The notes under the pieces are model-generated. The model searched no databases, was not told the origin of the DNA, and saw nothing but the letters and a program-made list of their open reading frames with translations. 27,293 bases of DNA from a virus. Location of the stretch: positions 1-27,293 of IMG/VR virus record IMGVR_UViG_3300042945_002509, one strand, 5' to 3'. A program made the position numbers and the translations under genes. This document shows, piece after piece, positions 1 through 6,794 of the stretch (positions are counted from its first letter, which is position 1; every line of letters begins with the position of its first letter).

Positions 1-1258
1 GCCTACGAGAACGGTAGCCGCTGCTCTTATAGTTAAAGACATACAGACTCTTACCGGCTGGGATTTTATACTCAAGATCATTACCAGAATTAATCTGATG
101 CTCCTTGCCGGTATCATCCTTCCAAGACGCACCAACACCCCAACCACCGGCCAATTCATTCATTGTATAATATAGACTAATGGCTTCCACCTTGGTTTTG
201 GCGGCGGCGATCTTTTTGGAGAATTCCTCTTTCATTTCCATATAGATGTCTTGAGTCTTTTGACGCAGGGTTTTAATAACCTGCTTCGTATACTGCAAGC
301 CTTCTCTGGAAACGTCCATTTCCAATTCACCAATACCAAAGTCTAGTTCAAGGTACAGACCGGAGTGAATGATCTCTCCGATAAAACTCTTCCAACTATC
401 AATATCGGCCTTTTGGAAAGCACGATTCCACTTCTGGATATGATCTGGAGTATCCTCTTTTTCCTGACCAACAATTTGTGCGGTATGCACAGGATATGCG
501 ATATTACCCATAATAGCCACAACACCGCTATCAATACGATGATAATTATTGGGATAATACTGACTATCGTTATTAAGTCTACAGACTCTCCATCCAGTAC
601 CACTAATCACAATATTGGTATTGCTATACTTATGATCTTGGAGATTTGGTGCAACTCCACCCTCTATAATAGGCTTCATTCGGAAATAATGAAAAATCCT
701 CATAGCCTTATTAGTAAACTCAGCAAAGTCCTGCTGCTTAACAGCAAAACTAATTTCCAGGCCGTTAGGTTCTTTTGTATCGGAAGTACTAAAAAGATTC
801 AGTGTAGGAACCCCGCTATCATCAATAGCAGCGATATACGTATACTTCTTGCCATTAAAATAAGAGGCAGTAGTAAAACTTTTTGTATATGCAAACGGAC
901 TCTTAGACCCTAGACCCAAGCACCCCACAAAATCATTGCTATCATTCTTATTTGAAGCACCGTAGGTAGTATACAGGTTCTCCATATCTCCCTGACTAAG
1001 ACCAGTGCCATAGTCTCGCACCATAAATGTGGGATTGGCAGCGGTAGGAAGAAATACCTTAAACGGATTTTTATTTCCGGCAGAAATATGGCTATCATAA
1101 GCATTGGTAGACAGTTCACGAATTGCAGCCATCACTTTGTCGGAATAGAGAGAATCCGACAAGATTTTAAACATTTTTGCGTTTTGTGAAATAGTAAACT
1201 GGCTTTCGGAAACAACGCCCCTATTGTGCGTTTCGATAGTCTTATCTGCAAGTTTCAT
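1..1258 (-). CDS. rIIA: rIIA-like GHKL ATPase, 3' end beyond window
   Basis: About 419 codons are read before the left edge cuts the gene off. The N-terminal GHKL/Bergerat ATP-binding boxes are clear: E48-L-S-T-N52-A-Y-D55 (N box), D82-Y-G-T-G86 (G1) and a glycine-rich GLGSKSPFAY stretch at about 115-124 (G2), the arrangement of the phage rIIA lysis-timing/exclusion protein. The start ATG follows a GGAGA Shine-Dalgarno 9 nt upstream and lies about 45 nt from a strong promoter at 1303-1331. Codon use is unlike the small neighbours: I count one AUA among roughly 28 Ile codons. The molecular role of rIIA (membrane-associated, needed against rex-type exclusion in T4) is family knowledge. The family call is firm; the function here is inferred. 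Confidence 0.88.
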   Translation of the reverse strand, partial: MKLADKTIETHNRGVVSESQFTISQNAKMFKILSDSLYSDKVMAAIRELSTNAYDSHISAGNKNPFKVFLPTAANPTFMVRDYGTGLSQGDMENLYTTYGASNKNDSNDFVGCLGLGSKSPFAYTKSFTTASYFNGKKYTYIAAIDDSGVPTLNLFSTSDTKEPNGLEISFAVKQQDFAEFTNKAMRIFHYFRMKPIIEGGVAPNLQDHKYSNTNIVISGTGWRVCRLNNDSQYYPNNYHRIDSGVVAIMGNIAYPVHTAQIVGQEKEDTPDHIQKWNRAFQKADIDSWKSFIGEIIHSGLYLELDFGIGELEMDVSREGLQYTKQVIKTLRQKTQDIYMEMKEEFSKKIAAAKTKVEAISLYYTMNELAGGWGVGASWKDDTGKEHQINSGNDLEYKIPAGKSLYVFNYKSSGYRSRR

Positions 1259-1302
1259 ATTTTTTGTTCTCCAAAATTGTTATCGATTCCTGTGATGTTC
1301 CA

Positions 1303-1331
1303 AGTATACCATCGGCAATCCTGCTTGTCAA
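1303..1331 (-). promoter_or_regulatory. sigma70-type promoter for rIIA
   Basis: On the minus strand TTGACA (1326-1331) is separated by 17 bp from TATACT (1303-1308), with a TG extended -10. CCGAT lies in the spacer, close to the -10 in this copy. Predicted +1 is near 1296. The initial transcript contains GGAACAT at the same offset as the promoter at 7530-7558. Confidence 0.85.
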
Positions 1332-1355
1332 CCTTTAGTGTTTCGCCGTATCGAA

Positions 1356-1595
1356 TTAACGAATGATCCTATTATTAATAGATAATATTCCAAGAATCAC
1401 AGATAACACACCAACATATCTAATAGCAGGAATTGGCAAAACAAAAAACCATAATCCAGAAAATATTGTGATTATAGATAATAATACCACAAGCCATGTG
1501 GGGACAAAAGAACATCCGCTAATAATAAAACAAAATGGGCCAGAAAGCAAGATAATCAAAAAAATAGCCGAAACCAATATTGCTAAACTAGCCAT
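1356..1595 (-). CDS. Small multi-pass membrane protein
   Basis: This 79-residue protein is almost entirely hydrophobic, with about three predicted transmembrane segments (roughly residues 5-27, 33-50 and 55-72) and a basic C-terminus (NNRIIR). Its ATG overlaps the stop of the upstream coiled-coil gene as TAATG, so the two are probably translationally coupled. I do not recognise a family. Possible roles include membrane remodelling or exclusion, but nothing in the sequence decides this. Confidence 0.7.
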   Translation of the reverse strand: MASLAILVSAIFLIILLSGPFCFIISGCSFVPTWLVVLLSIITIFSGLWFFVLPIPAIRYVGVLSVILGILSINNRIIR

Positions 1596-1912
1596 TAGAG
1601 AGACTCGTCGGTATCTTCATCATAATTATCTTCCCACTTATTAATATCTGGCAACCATCCCTCATTAGATTCATAGTCTTCGTCTATATCCTCGTCCATT
1701 GATTCGTCGTGATCTTCAATAAAAATAGTTAGAGCGCTTAGAATATCTATTACGCTGTCTATTTTAGTGGAAATGGTTTTTACTTCTTTATTGATAATAT
1801 CTATATTTTTTTGTAGATCAGATATCTCTTTTGAGAGCTTATTATCTACTTTGTGTATTTCTTTACTGCTTTTAACTACTTCTTTTATAATATTATCAAT
1901 ATCTTTGGACAC
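1595..1912 (-). CDS. Coiled-coil protein with acidic tail
   Basis: The 105-aa product has heptad-like Lys/Ile/Leu/Glu spacing over about residues 5-65, indicating a coiled coil, followed by a strongly acidic tail rich in Asp and Glu from about residue 67. It is followed at once (TAATG) by a small membrane protein, so the pair may be a membrane anchor with a cytosolic coiled-coil partner. No family recognised. Confidence 0.72.
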   Translation of the reverse strand: MSKDIDNIIKEVVKSSKEIHKVDNKLSKEISDLQKNIDIINKEVKTISTKIDSVIDILSALTIFIEDHDESMDEDIDEDYESNEGWLPDINKWEDNYDEDTDESL

Positions 1913-1921
1913 TATAATCTC

Positions 1922-2251
1922 CTAATTTAGTTTTTTGTATTCTTTAATGTCACCATTTGCTGCTATTTTTTTATCCTCGTAACTACTAGCCACTCGCCTG
2001 TAAAACTCTTGCTTTATATTCTCTAATACACCCGTTAACACCACAATCTTAGAATATGATGGGGTTCCCATTAAATTAGCGCAAACTCTACTAAAAACAT
2101 AATTAATATTTCCGGCGATACTGAGTATTTCATTATTGTCTAGTTCGTTTTTTTCAAATGGTTTATCGGATGCTGTATTTTTTAAGCATAAAATGAGTTC
2201 GCCTATACAGTCATCTAATTTATTCCTACTTGTCTCATCTACATATGGCAT
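1922..2251 (-). CDS. Conserved small phage protein (MPY...EFYRRV...YED type)
   Basis: 109 aa, predicted mostly helical. The N-terminal MPYVDETSR and the C-terminal block EFYRRVASSYEDKK followed by NGDI match a small family of unknown function widespread in phage genomes; I recall it as possibly DUF6899 but cannot verify the accession. The gene ends 9 nt before the next start, consistent with one operon. No catalytic motif is seen. Confidence 0.78.
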   Translation of the reverse strand: MPYVDETSRNKLDDCIGELILCLKNTASDKPFEKNELDNNEILSIAGNINYVFSRVCANLMGTPSYSKIVVLTGVLENIKQEFYRRVASSYEDKKIAANGDIKEYKKLN

Positions 2252-2253
2252 AT

Positions 2254-2766
2254 TTAAACCTCGCTACATCTACATTGATATTTATTACAATAGCCGCATT
2301 TAGGTCCGGGGGAATTCATACCCCAGGCATTAGCATATCCATCAAAACTCTCTTTGCCCGTGTCTATACATACTACTTTAGACTTTCCTTTGCGTTTAAT
2401 TAGACCAATATTGCTCCAATGACAATCCCAAAACTTTAGTCCTGTTTTTTGATAAATTTTTCCAACCAAATATTGAATCTGCCGCATACTAATTATAGTA
2501 CGGGGTTGTGGTACAAAAGCAATCTCAGTAACGTAACCCCAGCCGCTAACCTCATTAGAGTCTGAAAACTTTAACTGGCATAATTCAGTAAAAATTTTTG
2601 GGGCTAATTCATATAGACTCAGTTTTGTTTGTGTTGATGCTGCAAATATAGCCTTTTCTATACTATAAAATTCTTTAAATGCTAAATCAGGATTGTTTTT
2701 GATAGGATAAAATTGACAATAACCCCCTTCGTCATAATCTACTGAACTGTCTATAGTATATAGCAT
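2254..2766 (-). CDS. Protein-kinase/phosphotransferase-fold protein with zinc-knuckle tail
   Basis: 170 aa. WDCHWSNIG at 113-121 resembles the catalytic loop of protein-kinase-like and aminoglycoside-phosphotransferase folds (H/D-x-x-x-x-N), and CIDTG at 133-137 sits where a DFG-like metal-binding Asp would be. K23 and K31 are possible nucleotide-binding lysines. The tail carries C157, C160, C165 and C167, a likely small zinc site. At 170 aa it is much shorter than a full kinase, so it may be minimal or inactive. Phage kinase-like proteins can modify host proteins, but that is inference. Only 2 nt separate it from the next gene downstream. Confidence 0.6.
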   Translation of the reverse strand: MLYTIDSSVDYDEGGYCQFYPIKNNPDLAFKEFYSIEKAIFAASTQTKLSLYELAPKIFTELCQLKFSDSNEVSGWGYVTEIAFVPQPRTIISMRQIQYLVGKIYQKTGLKFWDCHWSNIGLIKRKGKSKVVCIDTGKESFDGYANAWGMNSPGPKCGYCNKYQCRCSEV

Positions 2767-2772
2767 AGTAAA

Positions 2773-3093
2773 TTAATAAGATATGATATCTATTGTTTCG
2801 CCAGTAATATCATATAAAAATTTTTTGGCATCATTAATATCGAAAAAGTCTCCTATAAATCTGGTTTTTTTAGGAGATTGATTTTTGTAAACCCCTACTA
2901 TTCTATAGAAGGCATCGTCATAAACATTAGTTTGATCTAAAAATTCTGTAGCCGTTCTAATTTCGCGTATTTCTGTACCAGAGTCGGGGGTTGTGTATTC
3001 TCTCATTGTGATTAATTCAAAATAAGATATTGGCGAAGCCGTGTTTTTATGTTCGACTATTGCTCTGCACAGTCTATTAATTTGGTTGTCCAT
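2773..3093 (-). CDS. Hypothetical protein, tandem paralogue of the gene upstream
   Basis: 106 aa from ATG at 3093; a GTG at 3111 would add six residues and is possible. It resembles the product of the adjacent upstream gene (3077-3406) in three blocks: ITMRE versus VTVRD, FYRIVGVYK versus YYQVIGSFK, and DAKKFLYDITGE versus DAILLVEYLSGE. The pair therefore looks like a tandem duplication. Start codon and upstream stop overlap by 17 nt. Function unknown. Confidence 0.75.
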   Translation of the reverse strand: MDNQINRLCRAIVEHKNTASPISYFELITMREYTTPDSGTEIREIRTATEFLDQTNVYDDAFYRIVGVYKNQSPKKTRFIGDFFDINDAKKFLYDITGETIDIISY

Positions 3094-3406
3094 TCTCCAT
3101 TTTTTCTCCACTTAAATACTCAACCAGTAATATAGCGTCCGTTAAACTATCTTTTTCAGTAATTACCATACTATTTTGACAAAAATCTAATTTAAAACTA
3201 CCAATAACTTGGTAATACGGTTCGCCATACTTGTCTCTGTCATATGTAAAATATTCATTTGTGTCGGAGATAATGTCTGAATAATACTCACCATCTTCTG
3301 CTTGCTTATCTCTAACTGTTACTATACAAAATTCACTAAAAGCACATCTAGTATTATGTTTATTGTAGCATCTGCCGAAATAAAGACGATTAGGTATTGC
3401 GACCAT
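3077..3406 (-). CDS. Hypothetical protein, tandem paralogue of the gene downstream
   Basis: 109 aa. An N-terminal cysteine cluster (C13, C21, C27) precedes a predicted beta-rich core with YYQVIGSFK and a C-terminal helix ending LVEYLSGEK. Three blocks match the downstream gene at 2773-3093. No family is recognised. The cysteine-bearing N-terminus is absent from the paralogue. Confidence 0.75.
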   Translation of the reverse strand: MVAIPNRLYFGRCYNKHNTRCAFSEFCIVTVRDKQAEDGEYYSDIISDTNEYFTYDRDKYGEPYYQVIGSFKLDFCQNSMVITEKDSLTDAILLVEYLSGEKMENGQPN

Positions 3407-3412
3407 GATATA

Positions 3413-3718
3413 TTATAGCGGCTTTTTAAATAATGGCACAACTGTATTTTGGTCATTAAATGGATTGTTTTGTATTCTTAGATCATATAAGTCTCCGCTG
3501 GAGTTTATACGAGCATAAGCAACTGGATGGTTTAGAGCATCTTCTAATTTGTGTAGCGTTTCAGATATTTCTAAACAATCACTAGTTTTACGAAGTTTTT
3601 TAAGTTCGTCTTTAGCGTTATTTACCCAAAAGAGATCAGCCCCAGCAGCCCAAGCAAAATCAATGAGCATATCTAAAGGATGAGCATTTTTTTCGTGACT
3701 AGAATTAGAGATTGTCAT
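3413..3718 (-). CDS. Conserved hypothetical phage protein
   Basis: 101 aa. The N-terminal half is predicted helical (LDMLIDFAWAAG onward) and the C-terminal half beta-rich, ending NTVVPLFKKPL, which resembles small phage proteins of unknown function. The ATG overlaps the upstream stop as ATGA, which supports translational coupling and this start. Confidence 0.75.
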   Translation of the reverse strand: MTISNSSHEKNAHPLDMLIDFAWAAGADLFWVNNAKDELKKLRKTSDCLEISETLHKLEDALNHPVAYARINSSGDLYDLRIQNNPFNDQNTVVPLFKKPL

Positions 3719-3930
3719 GCAAAGCCTATTTTTGTTTTTTCTGCAAGAGTGACTTCTATTTCTTTAGCGCTAAACACTTCGGTAGAATATGATCTGCCGT
3801 TCCACCACCCGCATTGATAATATATATTATTATCTCCACGGATATTTATTCCTACAATAGTTCCAAAAACATCTTCCGCTAATTTAACCTTACTACCGAT
3901 TTTGTGAACTTCAACAGCATTTTTGCTCAT
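3715..3930 (-). CDS. Small SH3-like beta-barrel protein
   Basis: 71 aa. The core GSKVKLAEDVFGTIVGI, followed by an IYYQCGWWNGRS strand pair, has the pattern of a small SH3/KOW-like barrel, a fold common among short phage proteins of unknown role. An AAGG element lies 7 nt upstream of ATG. The stop overlaps the next start (ATGA). Confidence 0.75.
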   Translation of the reverse strand: MSKNAVEVHKIGSKVKLAEDVFGTIVGINIRGDNNIYYQCGWWNGRSYSTEVFSAKEIEVTLAEKTKIGFA

Positions 3931-3941
3931 ATCATACCCTT

Positions 3942-4037
3942 TTATTTGATTAAATATTCTATTGTTGGACAGTATATAATACCTCCGACTACACTAACCA
4001 AAATTATGAGGTTGACTAATAATTGTGCGCCTCTCAT
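3942..4037 (-). CDS. Candidate 31-aa single-pass membrane peptide
   Basis: The frame encodes MRGAQLLVNLIILVSVVGG followed by IIYCPTIEYLIK, one hydrophobic helix. It fills the gap between two well-supported genes. No convincing Shine-Dalgarno precedes the ATG, so the call is tentative. Confidence 0.4.
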   Translation of the reverse strand: MRGAQLLVNLIILVSVVGGIIYCPTIEYLIK

Positions 4038-4080
4038 TATGGTTAATGTAGCCAGAGTATATTATATGAACGAACTAGTA

Positions 4081-4362
4081 TCAGCCGTTTGTGTGAGCCT
4101 TAAGACGAGCGACAATCTGAGCCATCTGCTCAACATTATCAACCGTCTTAGTAGGCTTCGCTCGCTCCATAGCGGGCAGTTCGATGCCCTTGGCTCTCAG
4201 AGCCTCCTTGGTACGAGCAAAACGAGCCATAGTACTAGCAATCTTTTGACCCGTCTTGTTTGCTATTTCAGCATAAGTCTTGCTAGAAAAAACAGCCTCA
4301 AGAAACTGCTCATCACTACAACGAACACGCTTCTGCTTTTCAACCGTAGTAACGTCTGCCAT
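4081..4362 (-). CDS. Putative helix-turn-helix DNA-binding protein
   Basis: 93 aa from the ATG preceded by GGAGG with 6-nt spacing; upstream in-frame codons lie in a structured leader and are not used. The segment SSKTYAEIANKTGQKIASTM (about residues 25-45) reads as a helix-turn-helix, followed by a basic helix and KGIELP, a layout seen in small phage DNA-binding proteins. It has its own promoter (4437-4465) and a hairpin leader at the predicted +1, which suggests an autonomously controlled, possibly autoregulated gene. DNA binding is inferred from pattern only. Confidence 0.7.
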   Translation of the reverse strand: MADVTTVEKQKRVRCSDEQFLEAVFSSKTYAEIANKTGQKIASTMARFARTKEALRAKGIELPAMERAKPTKTVDNVEQMAQIVARLKAHTNG

Positions 4363-4391
4363 AATCAACCTCCAAATCATTTCCAATGTTT

Positions 4392-4430
4392 GTCGAATGA
4401 GTCGGTTACGCAACCGAATACCCAATCGAC
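4392..4430 (-). promoter_or_regulatory. Structured 5' leader hairpin of the HTH gene
   Basis: The predicted +1 (7 nt past the -10) is the first G of this element. An outer stem GUCGA/UCGAC (4426-4430 with 4392-4396) encloses an inner UCGGUU-GCGU-AACCGA hairpin (inner core 4403-4416). It lies 29 nt upstream of the start codon and leaves the GGAGG free. It could stabilise the mRNA 5' end or act as a protein-binding site. Confidence 0.6.
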
Positions 4431-4436
4431 TTCTTC

Positions 4437-4465
4437 ATTCTACAACAGTGTATCGTCCTTGTCAA
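4437..4465 (-). promoter_or_regulatory. sigma70-type promoter for the HTH gene
   Basis: TTGACA (4460-4465), 17-bp spacer, TAGAAT (4437-4442) on the minus strand. CGATA lies four bases after the -35. Predicted +1 is 4430, the first base of the leader hairpin. Confidence 0.83.
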
Positions 4466-4509
4466 CAGCGTGTCTTGATTTTTTTTGTGCTAGTCCGATT
4501 TTTTTTAGA

Positions 4510-5367
4510 TTAGTCTACAAAAATACCGTCAAACTCACTTTTTAAAAAGTCTCTTAGTTCCTTGGCGTCGGGATGATTTAAAAGCGCGTCATAGAGCCTG
4601 TCCTGTTCTTTGTTATAGAACTCTGGCACTCCAGAACCGGCACCAAATACTCGTTCTGCCCTAATCAAGTTATATTTTATGAATCCTTTAAATTGATCGT
4701 TTGACTTCCAATAAATTGTATCGTTTTCTTTAACCGCCATAGCCAAAGCCACAGCATATATACTGAATTCTAAGCATCCAGAAACAGCATTGGTTTTTTC
4801 CAATTCGACTTTCTTTTTAAGATCGTCAATAGCACATTCTCCACCAAGTACATAACAATTCCATTCGTCTAAAATATATAAAGGAACATCATCCCAATAT
4901 TGAGTTTGATCCACCAAATATAGTTGATATCTAGATGATCTTAATATTTTGGGTATGTATTTGCTAATGTGTCTAATTTTAATATTTGGTTCTGGCAATA
5001 CTATAGCCTTGCCATTTAGACAATAAAAGACATTAACTGGTCTTTTCAGCAATGTCTTATATTCGTTCCTAAGTTCGTTGTGTATACCGTGTGCGGTTTC
5101 ATGCACATTAGTATATCTTCCGAGTTTATCTCCATACGGCTCTTGTTTAGAGTGATTTAGAACATCACAATAAACAGATTCGGGGGTTAAGCACCTATAT
5201 TCTGATACAGAAACGAAACTTAGAGATTGTTTTTTAGGTTTTTGTATTTCTGGAACTATTATCTTATCGGGTTCTATTAGAATATCCGGGGTTTGTTTCT
5301 GCTCTATATGAAAAAAACATAAAAAAGAAAGAAATATAAAAAATATTAGACTATTGATTGTATTCAT
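4510..5367 (-). CDS. Secreted HExxH zinc-metallopeptidase-like protein
   Basis: 285 aa. Residues 1-20 form a hydrophobic N-terminal signal peptide or anchor. H89-E-T-A-H93 is a zinc-peptidase HExxH motif, and the later LDEWNCYVLGGE segment supplies E168 and E177 as candidate third ligands in gluzincin style. Several Cys residues in the mature part fit an extracytoplasmic location. I recognise no named family. Exporting a protease-like protein is unusual for an accessory phage gene. The PspC gene lies directly upstream, so envelope action is plausible. Substrate and activity are unknown. Confidence 0.72.
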   Translation of the reverse strand: MNTINSLIFFIFLSFLCFFHIEQKQTPDILIEPDKIIVPEIQKPKKQSLSFVSVSEYRCLTPESVYCDVLNHSKQEPYGDKLGRYTNVHETAHGIHNELRNEYKTLLKRPVNVFYCLNGKAIVLPEPNIKIRHISKYIPKILRSSRYQLYLVDQTQYWDDVPLYILDEWNCYVLGGECAIDDLKKKVELEKTNAVSGCLEFSIYAVALAMAVKENDTIYWKSNDQFKGFIKYNLIRAERVFGAGSGVPEFYNKEQDRLYDALLNHPDAKELRDFLKSEFDGIFVD

Positions 5368-5449
5368 TTATATATTCCAGTAATTTATACTGTGTTTATT
5401 ATTTTAGCAATAATCTAATTAGATATTATATTTATTCTCCAAAATCACA

Positions 5450-5638
5450 CTAATCGTCTTGTGCTGGTAAAACTAAGGCTAGTATTAAATATGCCCAAAA
5501 TAAAATACTACCAGTAAAAATAGCTCCGGCAATAAATCCTATTCTTAGTATAGAGGGATCTATACCTGTTGATTCGGATAATCCTCCGCAGACTCCGAAT
5601 AGTATTCTTTTTTTATTACTTTTATGTAGTTGACTCAT
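5450..5638 (-). CDS. PspC-domain membrane protein
   Basis: 62 aa from the ATG preceded by AAGGAG with 5-nt spacing; another in-frame ATG two codons upstream is less well placed. The PspC signature is complete: a basic N-terminus, RILFGVCGGLSEST, then DPSILRIGFIAGA and one transmembrane helix ending LVLPAQ. In bacteria PspC domains belong to the phage-shock response, sensing or stabilising the inner membrane. A phage copy could modulate that response, but this is inferred. Confidence 0.9.
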   Translation of the reverse strand: MSQLHKSNKKRILFGVCGGLSESTGIDPSILRIGFIAGAIFTGSILFWAYLILALVLPAQDD

Positions 5639-5656
5639 AATCACTCCTTATTCAGT

Positions 5657-6019
5657 TTATGAAACAATACTAGAGATAAATCCGTCGCCGGGATTTGTTT
5701 CTGGTTCCTCAGTTGTTCCATTAGAATCATAATGATTAATGACGACTTTTATCATCATATATCCATCACGACCACTATCTATCGTATGTATCTCTGATAT
5801 TCTTCCTTTACCCCAAAAATTATCCCCAATATGTAGAAAAGGACCGCCCTCAAAATCTACATAGGTTAATACTGAAGGGTCTATCTCAAAACCCAATCTC
5901 CCATAATCACTTTCCCCTTCAATTAAGTATTCTTTATCGCTGATTTGGGTTATTGTTCTTTTTTGATTATATCTAGATTTAGTGTGCTGGCTCAAACCAA
6001 GCCTCGCTGTCGAGGACAT
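5657..6019 (-). CDS. Conserved hypothetical, beta-rich
   Basis: 120 aa. The basic N-terminus is followed by a beta-rich segment (EYLIEGESDYGRLGF, then FEGGPFLHIGDNFWGKGRI) and an acidic tail. The start at 6019 overlaps the upstream gene by 41 nt and has a poor Shine-Dalgarno, so true initiation may lie a few codons later. Resembles small phage proteins of unknown function. Confidence 0.65.
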   Translation of the reverse strand: MSSTARLGLSQHTKSRYNQKRTITQISDKEYLIEGESDYGRLGFEIDPSVLTYVDFEGGPFLHIGDNFWGKGRISEIHTIDSGRDGYMMIKVVINHYDSNGTTEEPETNPGDGFISSIVS

Positions 6020-6182
6020 AATCTTTATTTGATACTTGTGATGCTAGATTATTAAGAGCATCTTGCAATTTAGAATTTTCTGTCCTCAAAACATCAATAA
6101 TTTCATCGGCCTGTTGTAGTGCCTTGTGAAGATGATAAACTTTATTTGCTAATTCATCAGCGACATAATTTTTCATAATCAT
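5979..6182 (-). CDS. Small coiled-coil protein
   Basis: 67 aa, starting at the ATG 8 nt after GGAGG; the upstream ATG at 6197 has no ribosome-binding site. Residues about 12-52 form a heptad-patterned helix, followed by SEAWFEP near the C-terminus. Function unknown. Confidence 0.7.
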   Translation of the reverse strand: MIMKNYVADELANKVYHLHKALQQADEIIDVLRTENSKLQDALNNLASQVSNKDYVLDSEAWFEPAH

Positions 6183-6224
6183 ATGGGTGGCCTCCATAGT
6201 TTGGGGACTATATTATATACACCA

Positions 6225-6503
6225 TTATTTAACGGGCAAAGAGTTTAAAAACGTCTTTAACTCTTGAATTTGCTTATTATTGAGCATTATTTGATCTGTG
6301 TATGGTTTTTTATTAATCAGCACTTGATAGCAATATCTTATACGCTGCCATATTGACAGTTTATGCTTATAAGAAGCATGGTTTTCGTACATGGCTAACT
6401 CAGCACATTTAATTTGAGAATCATACTCTATAACTAGAACCTCACTATGACAATCACAGAGTAAAAAAATTAATTTATTGTCTTGAAATTTGGTAAGACC
6501 CAT
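6225..6503 (-). CDS. Conserved small phage protein
   Basis: 92 aa. A beta-rich N-terminus with CDCHSEVLVIEYD is followed by WQRIRYCYQVLINKKPYTD and a C-terminal LNNKQIQELKTFL helix. This pattern recurs in small phage proteins of unknown function. The C15/C17/H19 cluster could bind a metal. No enzymatic motif. Confidence 0.75.
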   Translation of the reverse strand: MGLTKFQDNKLIFLLCDCHSEVLVIEYDSQIKCAELAMYENHASYKHKLSIWQRIRYCYQVLINKKPYTDQIMLNNKQIQELKTFLNSLPVK

Positions 6504-6517
6504 TACCTAAATCACCT

Positions 6518-6691
6518 TTATTCTGAAATTTCTGTAAATTCTTCTGGGCTTAATCTATATATGATCTGGGAGCCCTCTCCATAAATTTCATATAGATGTG
6601 CATTTAAGCGTCTCAGTATATAACCATATTCTGTAATAGTATGACCGTTACCATCTTTAGTATTAATCAGAACTTTTACGCCTATTGACAT
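6518..6691 (-). CDS. Hypothetical protein
   Basis: 57 aa from the ATG at 6691, which has an AAGGAA element about 8 nt upstream; a longer form from 6724 lacks a ribosome-binding site and would lie within the upstream 43-codon gene. Predicted small beta-rich protein (VKVLINTKDG, YGYILRRLNAHLYEIYGEG). Overlaps the upstream gene by 29 nt. Confidence 0.62.
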   Translation of the reverse strand: MSIGVKVLINTKDGNGHTITEYGYILRRLNAHLYEIYGEGSQIIYRLSPEEFTEISE

Positions 6692-6794
6692 TTTTTGGTT
6701 CCTTTTTTCTAAAGATTCTGTCATAATTATCGTCCCATGTTTTTTGATCTACGCTTTTAGGACGACGCTTTGATCCTTTTCCATTTTGACTCAT
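6663..6794 (-). CDS. Small basic phage protein, GKGSxxRP...DRIF family
   Basis: A 43-codon gene beginning MSQNGKGSKRRP and containing WDDNYDRIF. This short family (GKGS..RP near the N-terminus, W/N-D-x-I-F later) is common in phages, with no known function. The ribosome-binding site GGAGG is contributed by the last codons of the upstream gene and the ATG follows its stop directly, so expression is probably coupled. Confidence 0.75.
   Translation of the reverse strand: MSQNGKGSKRRPKSVDQKTWDDNYDRIFRKKEPKNVNRRKSSD

Noticed and set aside
365-913. Plus-strand 182-codon frame
   Set aside because: Lies antisense within rIIA, whose frame carries conserved ATPase motifs; the plus-strand product has no recognisable pattern and no ribosome-binding site.
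3904-4545. Plus-strand 213-codon frame
   Set aside because: Antisense across several supported minus-strand genes and a promoter; composition is that of a shadow frame.
5368-5449. Promoter for the secreted HExxH gene
   Set aside because: A TATAAT is present on the minus strand, but no acceptable -35 lies 16-18 bp upstream; AT-rich sequence makes such matches common.
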